NCBI RefSeq assembly: GCF_050908995.1
Contig: NC_135120.1
Location: 24,193,433 to 24,257,432 of the forward strand
From: Andrena cerasifolii
Taxonomy: Eukaryota > Arthropoda > Insecta > Hymenoptera > Andrenidae
DNA: 64,000 bases
Direction: 5' to 3'
How positions within the stretch are numbered: position 1 is the stretch's first letter; each line of letters opens with the position of its first letter. Positions 1 through 10,200 of the stretch are shown here, in pieces. The translations under genes and the position numbers were made by a program. The notes below the pieces were generated by a model. That model was not told the DNA's origin. It worked only from the letters and a program-made list of their open reading frames with translations, and ran no database searches.

Positions 1-46
1 GTTGTGATATTAGCAAGAGAAATGAACTGTTGTATGTCTTGTTTAG

Positions 47-331
47 GAGAGTTCGTACTCTATATGCCTGTTTGGCAGAAAGCGATGGCGAATTATCATT
101 CGAACCGAATCAAATTATTACAAATGGTACGAAGAATATGTGATTAATTCCTTGTTGTACACGTATATGATATGCAATACAGTTACATATAATAAAATTG
201 CATTACAAACAAAATACTGAAATCAATTTTCAATTACAGTAAAGGCCTCTTTGGAGCCAGGGTGGTTGGAAGGTACGTTAAATGGCAAGACAGGACTGGT
301 CCCAAAGAATTATGTCGAACAATTACCTTGA
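47..331 (+). CDS. Graf: GRAF/ARHGAP26-type RhoGAP, C-terminal SH3 exons (partial)
   Basis: These are the last two coding exons of a gene entering from the left edge. Exon 47-126 follows a TTTAG acceptor and ends at a GT at 127. Exon 240-331 follows a CAG acceptor and ends in TGA. The joined product reads as an SH3 domain: an ALYDY-like RTLYACLAES start, ELSFEPNQII, then EPGWLEGTLNGKTGLVPKNY and a very short tail. The EPGWLEGTLNGKTGL stretch followed at once by the C-terminus is typical of GRAF proteins, which have BAR-PH-RhoGAP-SH3 architecture and act at endocytic membranes on RhoA/Cdc42. BAR, PH and GAP domains would lie outside the window. Oligophrenin is less likely because it lacks this SH3. 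Confidence 0.9.
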
Positions 332-751
332 ATTTGGAAAACCAAAGAGTGCCTAAATTGTTTTTACATTCCATAATGATAGCTTTTTTTTAGTACTATT
401 GCCTATCGAAGCATATATTCATCGAAATGGGAATGATGCTATATGATGACATACGAAGCGCAATGTTTTTCTATTTAAATTCCTTTGGGTACAATTTACA
501 TAATCAATTATATATATACACATTCGTGCATACATCTTTTATTTATTAGGAGCCTCTTTGCTCAAGAAGGTCTATATTGTATATAATCAGTTGTAGAAAA
601 ATTTATACATATATACTTATACATATATACATATAAAAGCATATAGCGCTAATATATAACATGATATTTAAATATATTTGTACTGAAAGATATTGCTCCA
701 GTATGAAATTTGTAGGAGATCTCATAGGCAATAATCATTTGTTTATATTGC

Positions 752-780
752 AATAATATATATATATATATATATGTATA

Positions 781-811
<31 letters not shown>
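752..811. repeat. (TA)n(TG)n(TA)n microsatellite
   Basis: An alternating TA run, a short TGTG run and a second TA run directly precede the LINE-like tail. Confidence 0.9.
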
Positions 812-1130
812 TACTAGCTTAAAGTACCCGGCGTTACCCGCGTAAAACTTCGATTATCACGGAGTGTCAAGAGGATGAAATAAAGGGGAAGTGGTGGGAT
901 GTCCAGATTTCATGGTAACCTATATTTTCGCGCAGGGTTCTAGAGAATAGTTATACAAAATTCGGTCCAGATCGGTTAAAAAAAAAATCGGGATAAAAAG
1001 TATCCTATATGTTATTCCTGGTCCTAGACTACGTATATACAAAATTTCAGAAAGATCCGTTGCGTAGTTGCGACGTGATTGAGTAACAAACATCCAAACA
1101 CTCTTTCGCATTTATTATATTAGTAGGATA
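812..1130 (+). mobile_element. LINE (RTE-like) 3' end or derived SINE
   Basis: The segment opens with ACTAGCTTAAAGTACCCGGC and closes with GAGTAACAAACATCCAAACA, CTTTCGCATTTATTATATTA and GTAGGATATATA. The ending with 'CAAACATCCAAACA...TCGCATTTAT...ATTAGTAGG' followed by a TA tract is a common signature of RTE-clade LINE tails and SINEs that borrow them in insects. No reverse transcriptase ORF is present. It is a 5'-truncated dead copy in the presumed GRAF 3' UTR. Confidence 0.6.
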
Positions 1131-1477
1131 TATATATTATATATGATATAAGAATGTGATATGGAATAAATAAATACCAAATATAAACAGAATTTTTAAT
1201 AAATAATTCAGTGACGCAGTGCACAGCCTCTATTTAATTCAATTAAATATTTTAAAGTAATGAACACGTATACTCATAGGTCTCTTAAATTCATTTACAT
1301 TGTGTCGTTAGAAATTGAGTAGCTTAAACATTATATTTCACAACAAAGTACAAGTACAATTAAAATTAACAGAGGGAAAGGCAGGTTTCTAGCAAGTGTA
1401 ATCAGATTCTTCTTAAAAATTGATGTTTTACTAAATTCTTCAATTTAGTGAAACTTGAAGGGATGGATCATCTGTGT

Positions 1478-1483
1478 TTTATT
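1478..1483 (-). terminator. Possible polyA signal of the nSMase gene
   Basis: An AATAAA hexamer on the minus strand lies about 390 bp downstream of the nSMase stop. It is the nearest canonical signal before the GRAF 3' UTR, which runs towards it. Assignment is by position only. Confidence 0.35.
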
Positions 1484-1874
1484 AAAACCCTTTTTACAAT
1501 TAAATTGTAACTAGGTTTTGGTAAATGCAATTAGTGGAATAATTTCAATACTTAAGTAATATTAATGAAACTATTAACTAATGGATATTTGCAAATACTT
1601 AGCAGATATCGTGATTCATTTTTAGTGTATCTCGAACTTAGATGAAAAGTAGGAGCTTCAAAATTTGTAAACGGTACAGTTTGATTATTGCCCTACAATA
1701 ATATAATAGTGAAAATACTAATGCGTAGAAATGCTAAGATTCATTGTATAAGAAAATATATCTTTGTCAGAAATACCGATATTACGTGATACTTTTGACT
1801 GAACATTTGAGGAATAGTTTAAAAGAGAAGTCAACATTTTGAGTCGACTATGTAATTGTATGGTGTGCGCAGTA

Positions 1875-3773
1875 TCATTTTTTAAATGTGTTATTAAAAT
1901 TTGTTAAATAAATTTCCATTCCTAGACATCCGGCTTTTAAAGCATTCTTTTCTACGCTGTTCCAGATAGAACTCATGAACAAAGTATAGCATAATAGAGC
2001 AGTTAAAAAGATACGTCCTACGTTGAGTCCAATGCTTATGCCCGGACATGCAATGGTACAATCCAGTCCCATAGACCAAATAAGTGGTATAATTAATATA
2101 CAACCTGATAGTAAATACCAAATTCGCTGATGACGAACACTTTTCAACGACGTCTTGCATATGTTTATAGCTTCCTTCAAAGATTCTCTAACATCTATAT
2201 CTACAAATTGAGACTCACCTGTGGGAATATTACATGTACATATGAAGTATTTAGAATATTGCGTCATTCGATACAAGACATATTTGTGTACCCTTAAACT
2301 TACCAGGACTGAATTTCAAACTTGCCATAATAGCCTCGTGATCAGAATAACTAAAGTCCTTGTAAGGTATACGTTTTGGGAAAGGGTGTTGAAAATTTAC
2401 TACCTCCATCTATGAATAGTATATATGTTAATACAGTCGACACAATGTTGAAATTGGCAGAAAAGATTTAACATTTAACAAACCTTATAATTCTTTGAAC
2501 CCAGGTACAAAATATGATCTATACGTTTTCCTTCGGGGAATTTCCTTGCAAGTTTCGAGCTAGTATAACTATTATTGGCACACTCGTTGGTCCCTAAATT
2601 ACTTGAACTATTTGAGCAAGCATCTGCTAAACCAGCAACGCCGCACATGATTCTGTAAGCTAAATCCTGCGGCTCTGCGTTGAGGTCACCTCCTAGTATC
2701 GCAGAATCTGCGCCACCGCAAGTCATCCGAATAAATTGAGCAGTATCGAATGCCTGTAGAATTCTGTGCGCTGTATATTCGTCGTTATGCCTACTGTATT
2801 CTGCATGCAACTGAAACATCAAACATTAAACAGCTGTTAACGATTAAATACTTATACCAGAGGCGGATTCAGGAGCCTTCCTTGGAGGGGGCGAAATATG
2901 TAAAAGTACATAGGTACATTTTTTAAACTTCTTTTACAAGATTTAAAATTTGCTATAGCCTAAATAATAAAATTCACATTAATTATTTGTACAGAATAAT
3001 ACACAATGTTATAATATTTTTCTGTTTTATTACTCTTGGGAGGGTTAGATCCGCCCCTGACTTATACGAACGGGGTGAAATGATTCGCAAGAGAAGATTT
3101 ACATGTGCGATGTAAATGTTGACATTCATATCATGAATTTTAAGTCTACACAGTCCAACTCCTTTTCCGCCAAACCAGTCTCCGTGATGTATCTTGTGCA
3201 CGTAGCCATTTAAAGGCCATTTATGAAACATTACATCTTGAATAGGAAATCGTGATAAGATACAAACTCCGGACCCAAGAACACCACTGAAATACATCAA
3301 AAACACATTTGTGTAATTTTCAAGTCGATATTATGCCTTAATATTACATGCAATGTGTGCGTATTCTATTTTAAACGACACAGTATCATTCTTAAAGTAT
3401 AATATACTTATATGAGACATTCACCTATAAAAATAATGCGAATAAGGTAGTTGTTCTTGCGTTTTGGCTTTCATCATTTTAAAATCATCAATGGACCATA
3501 CTTCTTGCAAGCAAATTATATCGTAATTTTCGGTAATTAACTTTTCTGCGATTGCCTCCATACGGGCCCTTCTGTTTTTCGAAACATACGGTATACCCCT
3601 ATAATTGCACGACTTGTTAAGCAGGTAAATTTGTTAGATATAATCATAGACGATATAACAATATCTTCGATCAATGTATACGAATGAATTATCGGAAATA
3701 TTAATTATATTTATAAAATAGCAGCTTACCAGCAATTCAAAGTTAGGATATGTATGGTTACTTCGCTTGTCAT
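1875..3773 (-). CDS. nSMase: Neutral sphingomyelinase (SMPD2-type)
   Basis: Six exons on the minus strand: 3730-3773, 3425-3598, 3103-3286, 2484-2810, 2304-2403, 1875-2218. All introns are GT-AG and the joined frame is 390 aa. The enzyme hydrolyses sphingomyelin to ceramide and phosphocholine at the cytosolic face of membranes. The fold is the Mg-dependent endonuclease/exonuclease/phosphatase type. Visible catalytic positions are Asn13 (TLNCW), Glu47 (LQEVW), Asp176 and Asn178 (GGDLNAEP) and Asp264/His265 (SDHEA). Two hydrophobic segments near the C-terminus (about 309-325 and 343-361) match the membrane anchor of SMPD2 rather than the secreted acid enzyme. Length fits the family (about 400 aa). 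Start: the ATG at 3773 gives MTSEVTIHILTLNCW, the usual N-terminus. It lies head-to-head with the TMEM70-like gene. Confidence 0.93.
2858..3059. mobile_element. hAT-type MITE in nSMase intron 3
   Basis: A 202-bp element with hAT-like ends: CAGAGGCGGATTCAGG on the left and GATCCGCCCCTG on the right. It is flanked by a perfect 8-bp duplication, ACTTATAC, at 2850-2857 and 3060-3067. The 8-bp duplication and CAG-start termini are diagnostic of hAT insertions. It has no coding capacity and lies wholly inside the intron 2811-3102, not touching splice sites. Confidence 0.85.
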
Positions 3774-5423
3774 CTTTTACGAACTATTATGGCACTATTA
3801 TGGTGGAAGTTAGATATATTAGCCGGTCTGAATTATATATAGTGACGAAGAGATTTCATAAAGAAATTAGAATTATTAATTGTTTTCTTGGCTACAGGAT
3901 TTAAAATAGTGCCCTCATAGTCACAGTCACACATTCCGTTCTTTGTTTATCATTAGTATATCACAGCTGGAACCTACCACTTCCTTTATGTACTCATGCT
4001 ACGTATGGCTGCGTATGTGCGATTTTGCGCTTGTGTACCATTTCCAAGCAATGATTCTCAACTGTTTTTTCTGAATGAATCATTACTTTAAATTCATTCG
4101 ATCATACTTCTCGATATGTGCTACATACATAAATATTACATTGTGTAATTGATATAGTCTACAAAATATGAAATAAAATATAATGGAACTCGTTAAATCC
4201 TTTTTGATTCATTAATCAGAAGATATTATTCTCAAGTATAAGAATCATTATAAGAATCACTGCAATCAGTTTACACGCATTACCCACTTGAAGAGTTAAA
4301 TATTTTAAATCAGGTCTATCTTTCGATGTTGATTAAAATGTATGTATAACTAAATAAAGATAATAAGAGCTAGAGCGAATTGAAATCGGTAATGAAACCG
4401 AAGAATCTGTTTAATTACATTGAATTACACTGATATTAGAATCATATCATTTGGGCATGTATATTTATAGAAAATGGTGTCTTTTATGAAATGTAAATCT
4501 TTCAGTGTTAATTGCTTGGGCATCGTCAAATAGTAAGATACATTTTCAATAAAACTTTCGTTCCAGAAAAGAGTGTGAGAACACCGAGAACTTGAGAACC
4601 AAGCAGAATACGAAGATACACATACAGGGTCATCCGTTGAAACTGCAACCTACGCGCGCGCGAACAGGTAAAATGGCAACACCGTCTCACGGACGCATTC
4701 CACACAACCATGCGCCGATACTTCCGCCATCTATGAGCCAATGATGAAAGTGTACGGTCTCTTAGATACCAGTAGAGAGAGCAGGGTGCTTCTGGCTGTC
4801 GCCAGAGGATCATCTTCTAGAAGACGATCTTTGTTTCCCTGAAGATGTCAGGTATTCATATTCGTTGCTCAAGATAGTCTCAAATACCTTGTCTGTGCTT
4901 AACGCTTCAGTTTTGCTGTGATTAGGCGCCGAGTAGGCGCCATCTCGTATCCATTACCTGAACTAAATTTGTCCCGTGACTTGCTCTATATTATCGCCAA
5001 TATGGCGAAACTCGTATTTGGGAATGCAGTCACGATTTTTCATTTTTCGTCCTTATTTGAGCAGATTTTGGGCTGGGTTAAGACTCATTCGAAAGAGGAA
5101 GATTCAACGCGGAGCGCTCTGTTCACCGTTTGCTGTACTTTGGACACTTATATTATTAGATATCAACACAATCTCGCTCTTGAACCATGAGCAGAGCGCT
5201 ACGCATTAAACCTTCTCTACTTCCTCTTTCGAATGAGTCCTAGCTCAGCCCAAAATGTGCTCATATAAGGACGAAAAATGAAAAATCCCAAACCCATGTT
5301 TCGGGCCAGATTGTGTCGGTATATAGCGCGCTGCATTACCCGTATGTACCCCCTTAACGATATTGTTTCTGGACGTGGTTACCTAATATTAAAGTTAAAA
5401 CAAAGTATATTTAATTTGCAAAA
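3774..5423. promoter_or_regulatory. Divergent intergenic region between nSMase and the TMEM70-like gene
   Basis: The 1.65 kb between the two start codons must hold both 5' UTRs and promoters. I see no clear TATA box or initiator that can be assigned with confidence. The part near 4640-4800 is richer in CpG. The right half is occupied by a foldback element. Confidence 0.4.
4970..5340. mobile_element. Foldback (long inverted repeat) element
   Basis: Two arms of roughly 150 bp (about 4975-5125 and 5185-5335) are imperfect reverse complements. Shared blocks include TTTTTCATTTTTCGTCCTTA, GACTCATTCGAAAGAGGAAG and AGCGCTCTG. The small loop between them has no recognisable gene, and the overlapping ORFs are shadows of the palindrome. 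The exact termini and target duplication could not be settled. Confidence 0.75.
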
Positions 5424-6508
5424 ATGGCTGCTGTATTACGTGCCTGTATTTTAGTCCAGAGGAAACGATGCTTGCAAGAATTTGCGTTACTCGGACGTAC
5501 TGTCACGTGCTTTACATCTAACAGTAGTAATGTTAAGGTTAGAATATTTCTTAAAAGAACGGGTTTTCGGTATTAGTCGTCAATGTTTGTCGCTGTGATA
5601 CGTGGAAATTGAGCCTATAATTTTAGATTAAGTAATTGTTTTAGCAGACATGATTGCCATCTGTTTTTGTTTTGGAACCATTGTCCATTTCTCATATGAT
5701 TTTATTATGCCATTATCTTGAGTAAGCAGACACCCAGGAAATTCATTCCCTGTGCATTGATTTTGTTCTCTTGAATTATTTTATAGTAACTACTTCATAT
5801 CTTCGGTTACCATAAATTCTAAAAATGGTTTGTTGTTATCATTGGCAATCCTGACTTTGTTTCAGGATTTTGGAGTGAAACACTTTTCCACAGAAAGTAA
5901 TAGCGAATCAGAAAAGGAATACATATACAAAGGAATTTTAACAAAACGAATTTTTATGGTTAAAGGATTCTCTATCCTATCGTCATGCGTAGCCTTAGCG
6001 GCTCAACCTTTTCTTTATATGCAAGCTGCACAAGGGGATAATCTAGCAGCTATGTTTGCAGTATTTGGAATTGTTGGCGTCTTTGCAATCGGTACTCCGC
6101 TGTTTTTACATTCAGTGTCAAAGAATTATGTAACTGACTTATATTATTACCCTAAAGAAGACAAATATCTTGCCGAACTGTACACCTTTTTCCTTCGGAA
6201 GAAAAAGGTACTTGCAAACGTTTCTTCTTATTAGTTTCGATTCTGTTTGTAAATAGCTATTATATTAAATGTTTCAGATTGAATTTAGAGTAGGCGACGT
6301 GCACGTACCTGATGTAACTGGAATGTTTACGTCTTGCTTTGTAAAAGGGAAGCCAATGTTTCTTCACGAGCATGATTTTACAGATGTTACTCATTATTTC
6401 AATATCATGGGACATTATAAGCCAATAGATTTTAAATTGGGTAATGTAAATCCAGTTGATTCGATTAAAGAGAAACCGGATCAGCCGGAAATGGACATTA
6501 AACGATAA
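5424..6508 (+). CDS. TMEM70-like mitochondrial inner-membrane protein
   Basis: Three exons, 5424-5537, 5866-6207 and 6278-6508, all GT-AG and phase 0, give 228 aa. The N-terminus is rich in Arg, Ala and Ser with few acidic residues, as expected of a mitochondrial presequence. Two hydrophobic segments follow at about residues 72-90 and 98-122, joined by a short loop: the helical hairpin of the TMEM70 family. After the hairpin come a basic stretch (FFLRKKK) and VPDVTGMFTSCFVKGKPMF, which fits the conserved C-terminal part of the family. In animals TMEM70 helps assemble ATP synthase (c-ring) in the inner membrane. TMEM186 and TMEM223 have a similar hairpin and are the main alternatives. The first ATG follows CAAAA, a normal insect context. 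Confidence 0.72.
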
Positions 6509-6535
6509 AAAAATTTAAAGTTCGAAGCAGTCTCA

Positions 6536-6541
6536 TTTATT
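6536..6541 (-). terminator. Possible polyA signal of the ANKRD11/12-like gene
   Basis: This AATAAA on the minus strand lies about 535 bp downstream of the ANKRD11/12-like stop. It sits only 28 bp beyond the TMEM70-like stop on the other strand, so the two 3' UTRs could overlap. Confidence 0.4.
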
Positions 6542-6780
6542 ACACAGCTTCTTAATCTAGAATTTTTATACATTATTTAAAAGTACTATCATAAATCGCT
6601 AGGTACAAAATATTTACAATACATTATCGTGTAGAGATTGTGTACTAAAAAGTACCAATTATCTAAAATGCGAAAGGGATGAATTTCTCAATTGTTAATT
6701 ACTACACATTTGTAAGGAGTATTATAAATTTCGATATTCATAATTATCCTTACTTACCCTTTTTAAATGTACAATCTGCG

Positions 6781-6786
6781 AATAAA
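6781..6786 (+). terminator. Possible polyA signal of the TMEM70-like gene
   Basis: This AATAAA is the first canonical hexamer on the plus strand after the stop codon, 273 bp downstream. If used, the transcript would run past the presumed polyA signal of the opposing ANKRD11/12-like gene. Confidence 0.4.
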
Positions 6787-7074
6787 ATATGCTACTTACG
6801 GAAAAAACTTAATCCAGTGTTTAAATTTTCAAGTAGCCAACAAAAGTATAAATACAATATAGGATAACCTAATTAGAGAGTCATCAAATCGTTTCCTAAA
6901 CATAGCCTCGAGGTGTAATGAGAATTTCAAGAATGATACAACGTAATTTGGTAACCGTGCAAGAATGGCGAATACGTTATTAAAGAGATCACAGATTATA
7001 GTCACTACCCTTGAAAGAATTTCAAAGGTATGAGCAAAACAGTTATGCCAGTACAATAGTGCAATCACTGTACA

Positions 7075-7254
7075 CTAAGCTGGGAGCAAGTCAAAGTCGT
7101 CTGAAACATGTACCATTGGAACATGAATGTCCTCTATTTGAGGGGTCGCTTTAAATTCGCACAGTCCAACTTCCTTTAACTTCCATTCCCAATCCATTCT
7201 CTGCACAGCATGTAACGATTCAGCCTCGTTGTGATGTCTAAGCAACATTGCTTC
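7075..7254 (-). CDS. ANKRD11/12-like terminal exon
   Basis: Acceptor TATTCTAG, then EAMLLRHHNEAESLHAVQRM and a stop (TAG) after HVPMVHVSDDFDLLPA. The last ten residues are nearly identical to the vertebrate ANKRD11/12 ending, which fixes both the stop and the family. Confidence 0.95.
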   Translation of the reverse strand, partial: EAMLLRHHNEAESLHAVQRMDWEWKLKEVGLCEFKATPQIEDIHVPMVHVSDDFDLLPA

Positions 7255-10200
7255 CTAGAATAATATTTTTTATTGTAACTCATAGCTGTTTCAATCAAGT
7301 AAAATATAATGGTAATAATAATCCACCAATCATGTGTTATGCCTTTTTACGCTGATATGCGTAAAGGAGAAACTTATCAGCTGGTTTTTACATAACGCGT
7401 ATTAATATAACCTGAATAATCGAGGACAGCGTACGGAATTACGAATGTCTAAACTGTAATTCAGGTTGACAATCAGTTTTAAGGGGACAGTCTCATCAAA
7501 TCGCTCAAGAAATGAATGATTTTTAGGGTTGCTTTTGTTTTAACTTTACCCTTTATTTATTTGTTATTCAAGGCTATGATTTTTTTTTTCATTTTCCAGT
7601 AGTGCTCAGTGCCCTGCTACAACAAAAAGAGGCGTCGATGGTAGCCAGTATAACTGAAGCATTGTCCCAAATAAAGAAACCAAAGATATTCTTTTATGTT
7701 ATAGCAATCGCTATCGTATCAGCCTTTAAGAAGGCATAGAAACAAAAATGACGATGTTCGGTGTACGTTTCAACACAAACATATGCTAAAAAAACATAGA
7801 AATATATAGACGGAAATATAAAGTCTTATAACTTTTACTGACAATGAGCATTCTTCAGATACTATACTATAGATATACTATGGAAAGTAAATCGAGTTTC
7901 TGAAAATTTTTAATGAGAATATCCCCTTAATCACTATTCACGTTACCTTGATTTTTTCCCATTTGTCATCCACATCTTGTAACCAACTCAAAAATAGTCT
8001 GCCATTGTATCGACTCCTTGCATTTCGGTCTTTCTCTTCTTGCTCCGGAGTAATAACGTTATAAACTTCTTCATCCTTCAATATAGTACAAACAGAAAAA
8101 GGAAGTGATTGATTAGCAAGGGCTCTGGCGGCTCGACCGTGTACTCTAAGAATTTCCTGTTCCACCGACAAAACTAATTTCTCTTTTTCAACGACATGCT
8201 GCATTCTAAGGCGATATCTCTCTTTCTCTTGTTCAATGTACAAATCCTTCATAGCCCCTTGCAATCCAACTGGCGGATTAACGTTGGGCTCTTTATTCGC
8301 ATTTCCAGCTAATACGTATGTACAACGATTCATTAAATAATCTTTAAAGCCCTGAGGTGGTTTTGGTTGAACTGGAAAAAGACCCTTCCTTCTTCGTTCG
8401 ATCTGAAATGATGAAAATAATTACATTACATTATATTATATTGTATATTTATTCTTTAATTTCTATTAGTATAAAAAAAATTATAGACGTCGTTTCAATG
8501 TATATATATGATTTTAGAGCATGTGCTGACATACATAAAAATCGATATTTCGTAATAATAATTACATTAAATAACATGTTCATTTGTGTGCAAAAATTTG
8601 GAAATATTAATAATCGCTTTTGATGAATCTGTGTTACAAAATATGTTGAAAATGATAATTCTTTAAAGAATTTTCTGGTAATTCCAATATCATTTGCCAC
8701 CTAATACATTTTTGTTATAGTCAAATTCGTTAGTAGCAGGTTAGTAATACTGAAATTTCTATGCCATATAATAATACTGCAAAAGTACCTGTTTTCTGAT
8801 ATTGAGAAATAATTGGTAACAATTAGTGATGGGTTGATCGTGTGGATGAATTTCTGGGCCTGTGTTGGTGGTTTCAGACGCTTCGTTAGAAGCAGCCGTG
8901 GCAGCTTGCTGTGCTTCCTTATTAGGTTTCATTTTTCTTTTTCTGGGGTGCAGCTCAACTGGTGGGGCAGGAGTACCTACATTTGACGTTGTAGACGAGG
9001 TAGTTGTAGATGTGCTTTCTGAATTCTCCCCGCCGCTATCTTTCTGACTTTTTCCACTAACTTCGGTATTTTTCTCAGATTTCTCCACCATAACATTTGC
9101 CTTTGAAGTAGCGTTATTGTTCGAAGTCTCCGTCGAGGTTGTTTTACTCGATTCGGAGCCAGTTGTTTCGGGTGTCGGCGAATGATGCCGTTGTTGCGGC
9201 GACGAATTATTCGAACGGTCGGTGGAAGCAGTGACTGGTAAGGGAGATGAGTTTGAGTAATTTCCATTACCCGCGGATGTGGATGTTTCTTTCAACGTTG
9301 CTGAGCCATTGCTGCCATTGCCAGATCTATGCGAACTTCTCAGCACTCTCTGATGATGCGTGGATCTTTCTTCTCCGTGTAAAGCACCACTGAAATCCTT
9401 TTTGTCCTCGCTTTTAGTATTACTTCCACCCTCCGTAGGGCTTGTCGTGCCACTGGCAGATTGGCTTTGATCCTTATCAGTCGAATCATTACTGTTAGAG
9501 CTTGCAACTACATAAGGCAGTTGGTGACTTCTATTAGACGTGCTCTTCCCATTTCTGTTGCCTTGCTCTTGCTCGGATGTGGTACTTTGCGGAATAACTA
9601 TTTTTAAAGGCGGCACTTTGGGAGCTGAATTAGAATCTGAACCCTTTGATCGATCATCTTCACCATCGGATTCAGGCGGTGCTGGTGTAGTTGTTTTGGA
9701 GCTGGTTGCCGAACCAGGAGGATTTGATGGCTTTGGGCTACTTGCCATTGAAGTACTTGGACTTTTCCTATCGGTACTAATCGAGGTTGTGTTTTGATTA
9801 GTCTTTCCAGAAGTTGCTCCAGATCCTTGTTTACCCGATTTTGCGCACTGTAATTAAAAACGGAGCTATTAGAAACTATCACTGCGGCGCGTGAGAGGGT
9901 CTGATCACGGGGCATAAATTACGGTGCCTTCTGACTCGTTCTCAGTCTCCCTCTGACTCGCCGCGGCAATTACAAAAGAAGCAGTGGGGATGGCAGATTT
10001 TTACCCATCGAACCACGAAACCTATCACTTTTCGGGACAGTCACTCTACATGCCTAACGTTGCTTTCATTACTAGTTGCAAAAGAAACAATGCTTACTTT
10101 TTCTGCCGTGTTAGCAGCATTTCTGCCAGTACTCTGTCTTCCAGTTGTTGTGCCTTTTAAATTTTCTTTCACGGGCTCCGAATCCTTCCGTTTCTTCCGG

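Larger units (their letters stand above)
332..1200 (+). other. Probable 3' UTR of the GRAF gene with embedded repeats
   Basis: This is AT-rich sequence after the GRAF stop codon. It contains a (TA)n/(TG)n tract at about 752-811 and a LINE-like tail at about 812-1130. An AATAAA at 1165-1170 is the best polyadenylation signal in the GRAF direction. The UTR end is inferred; no transcript evidence is available. Confidence 0.4.
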
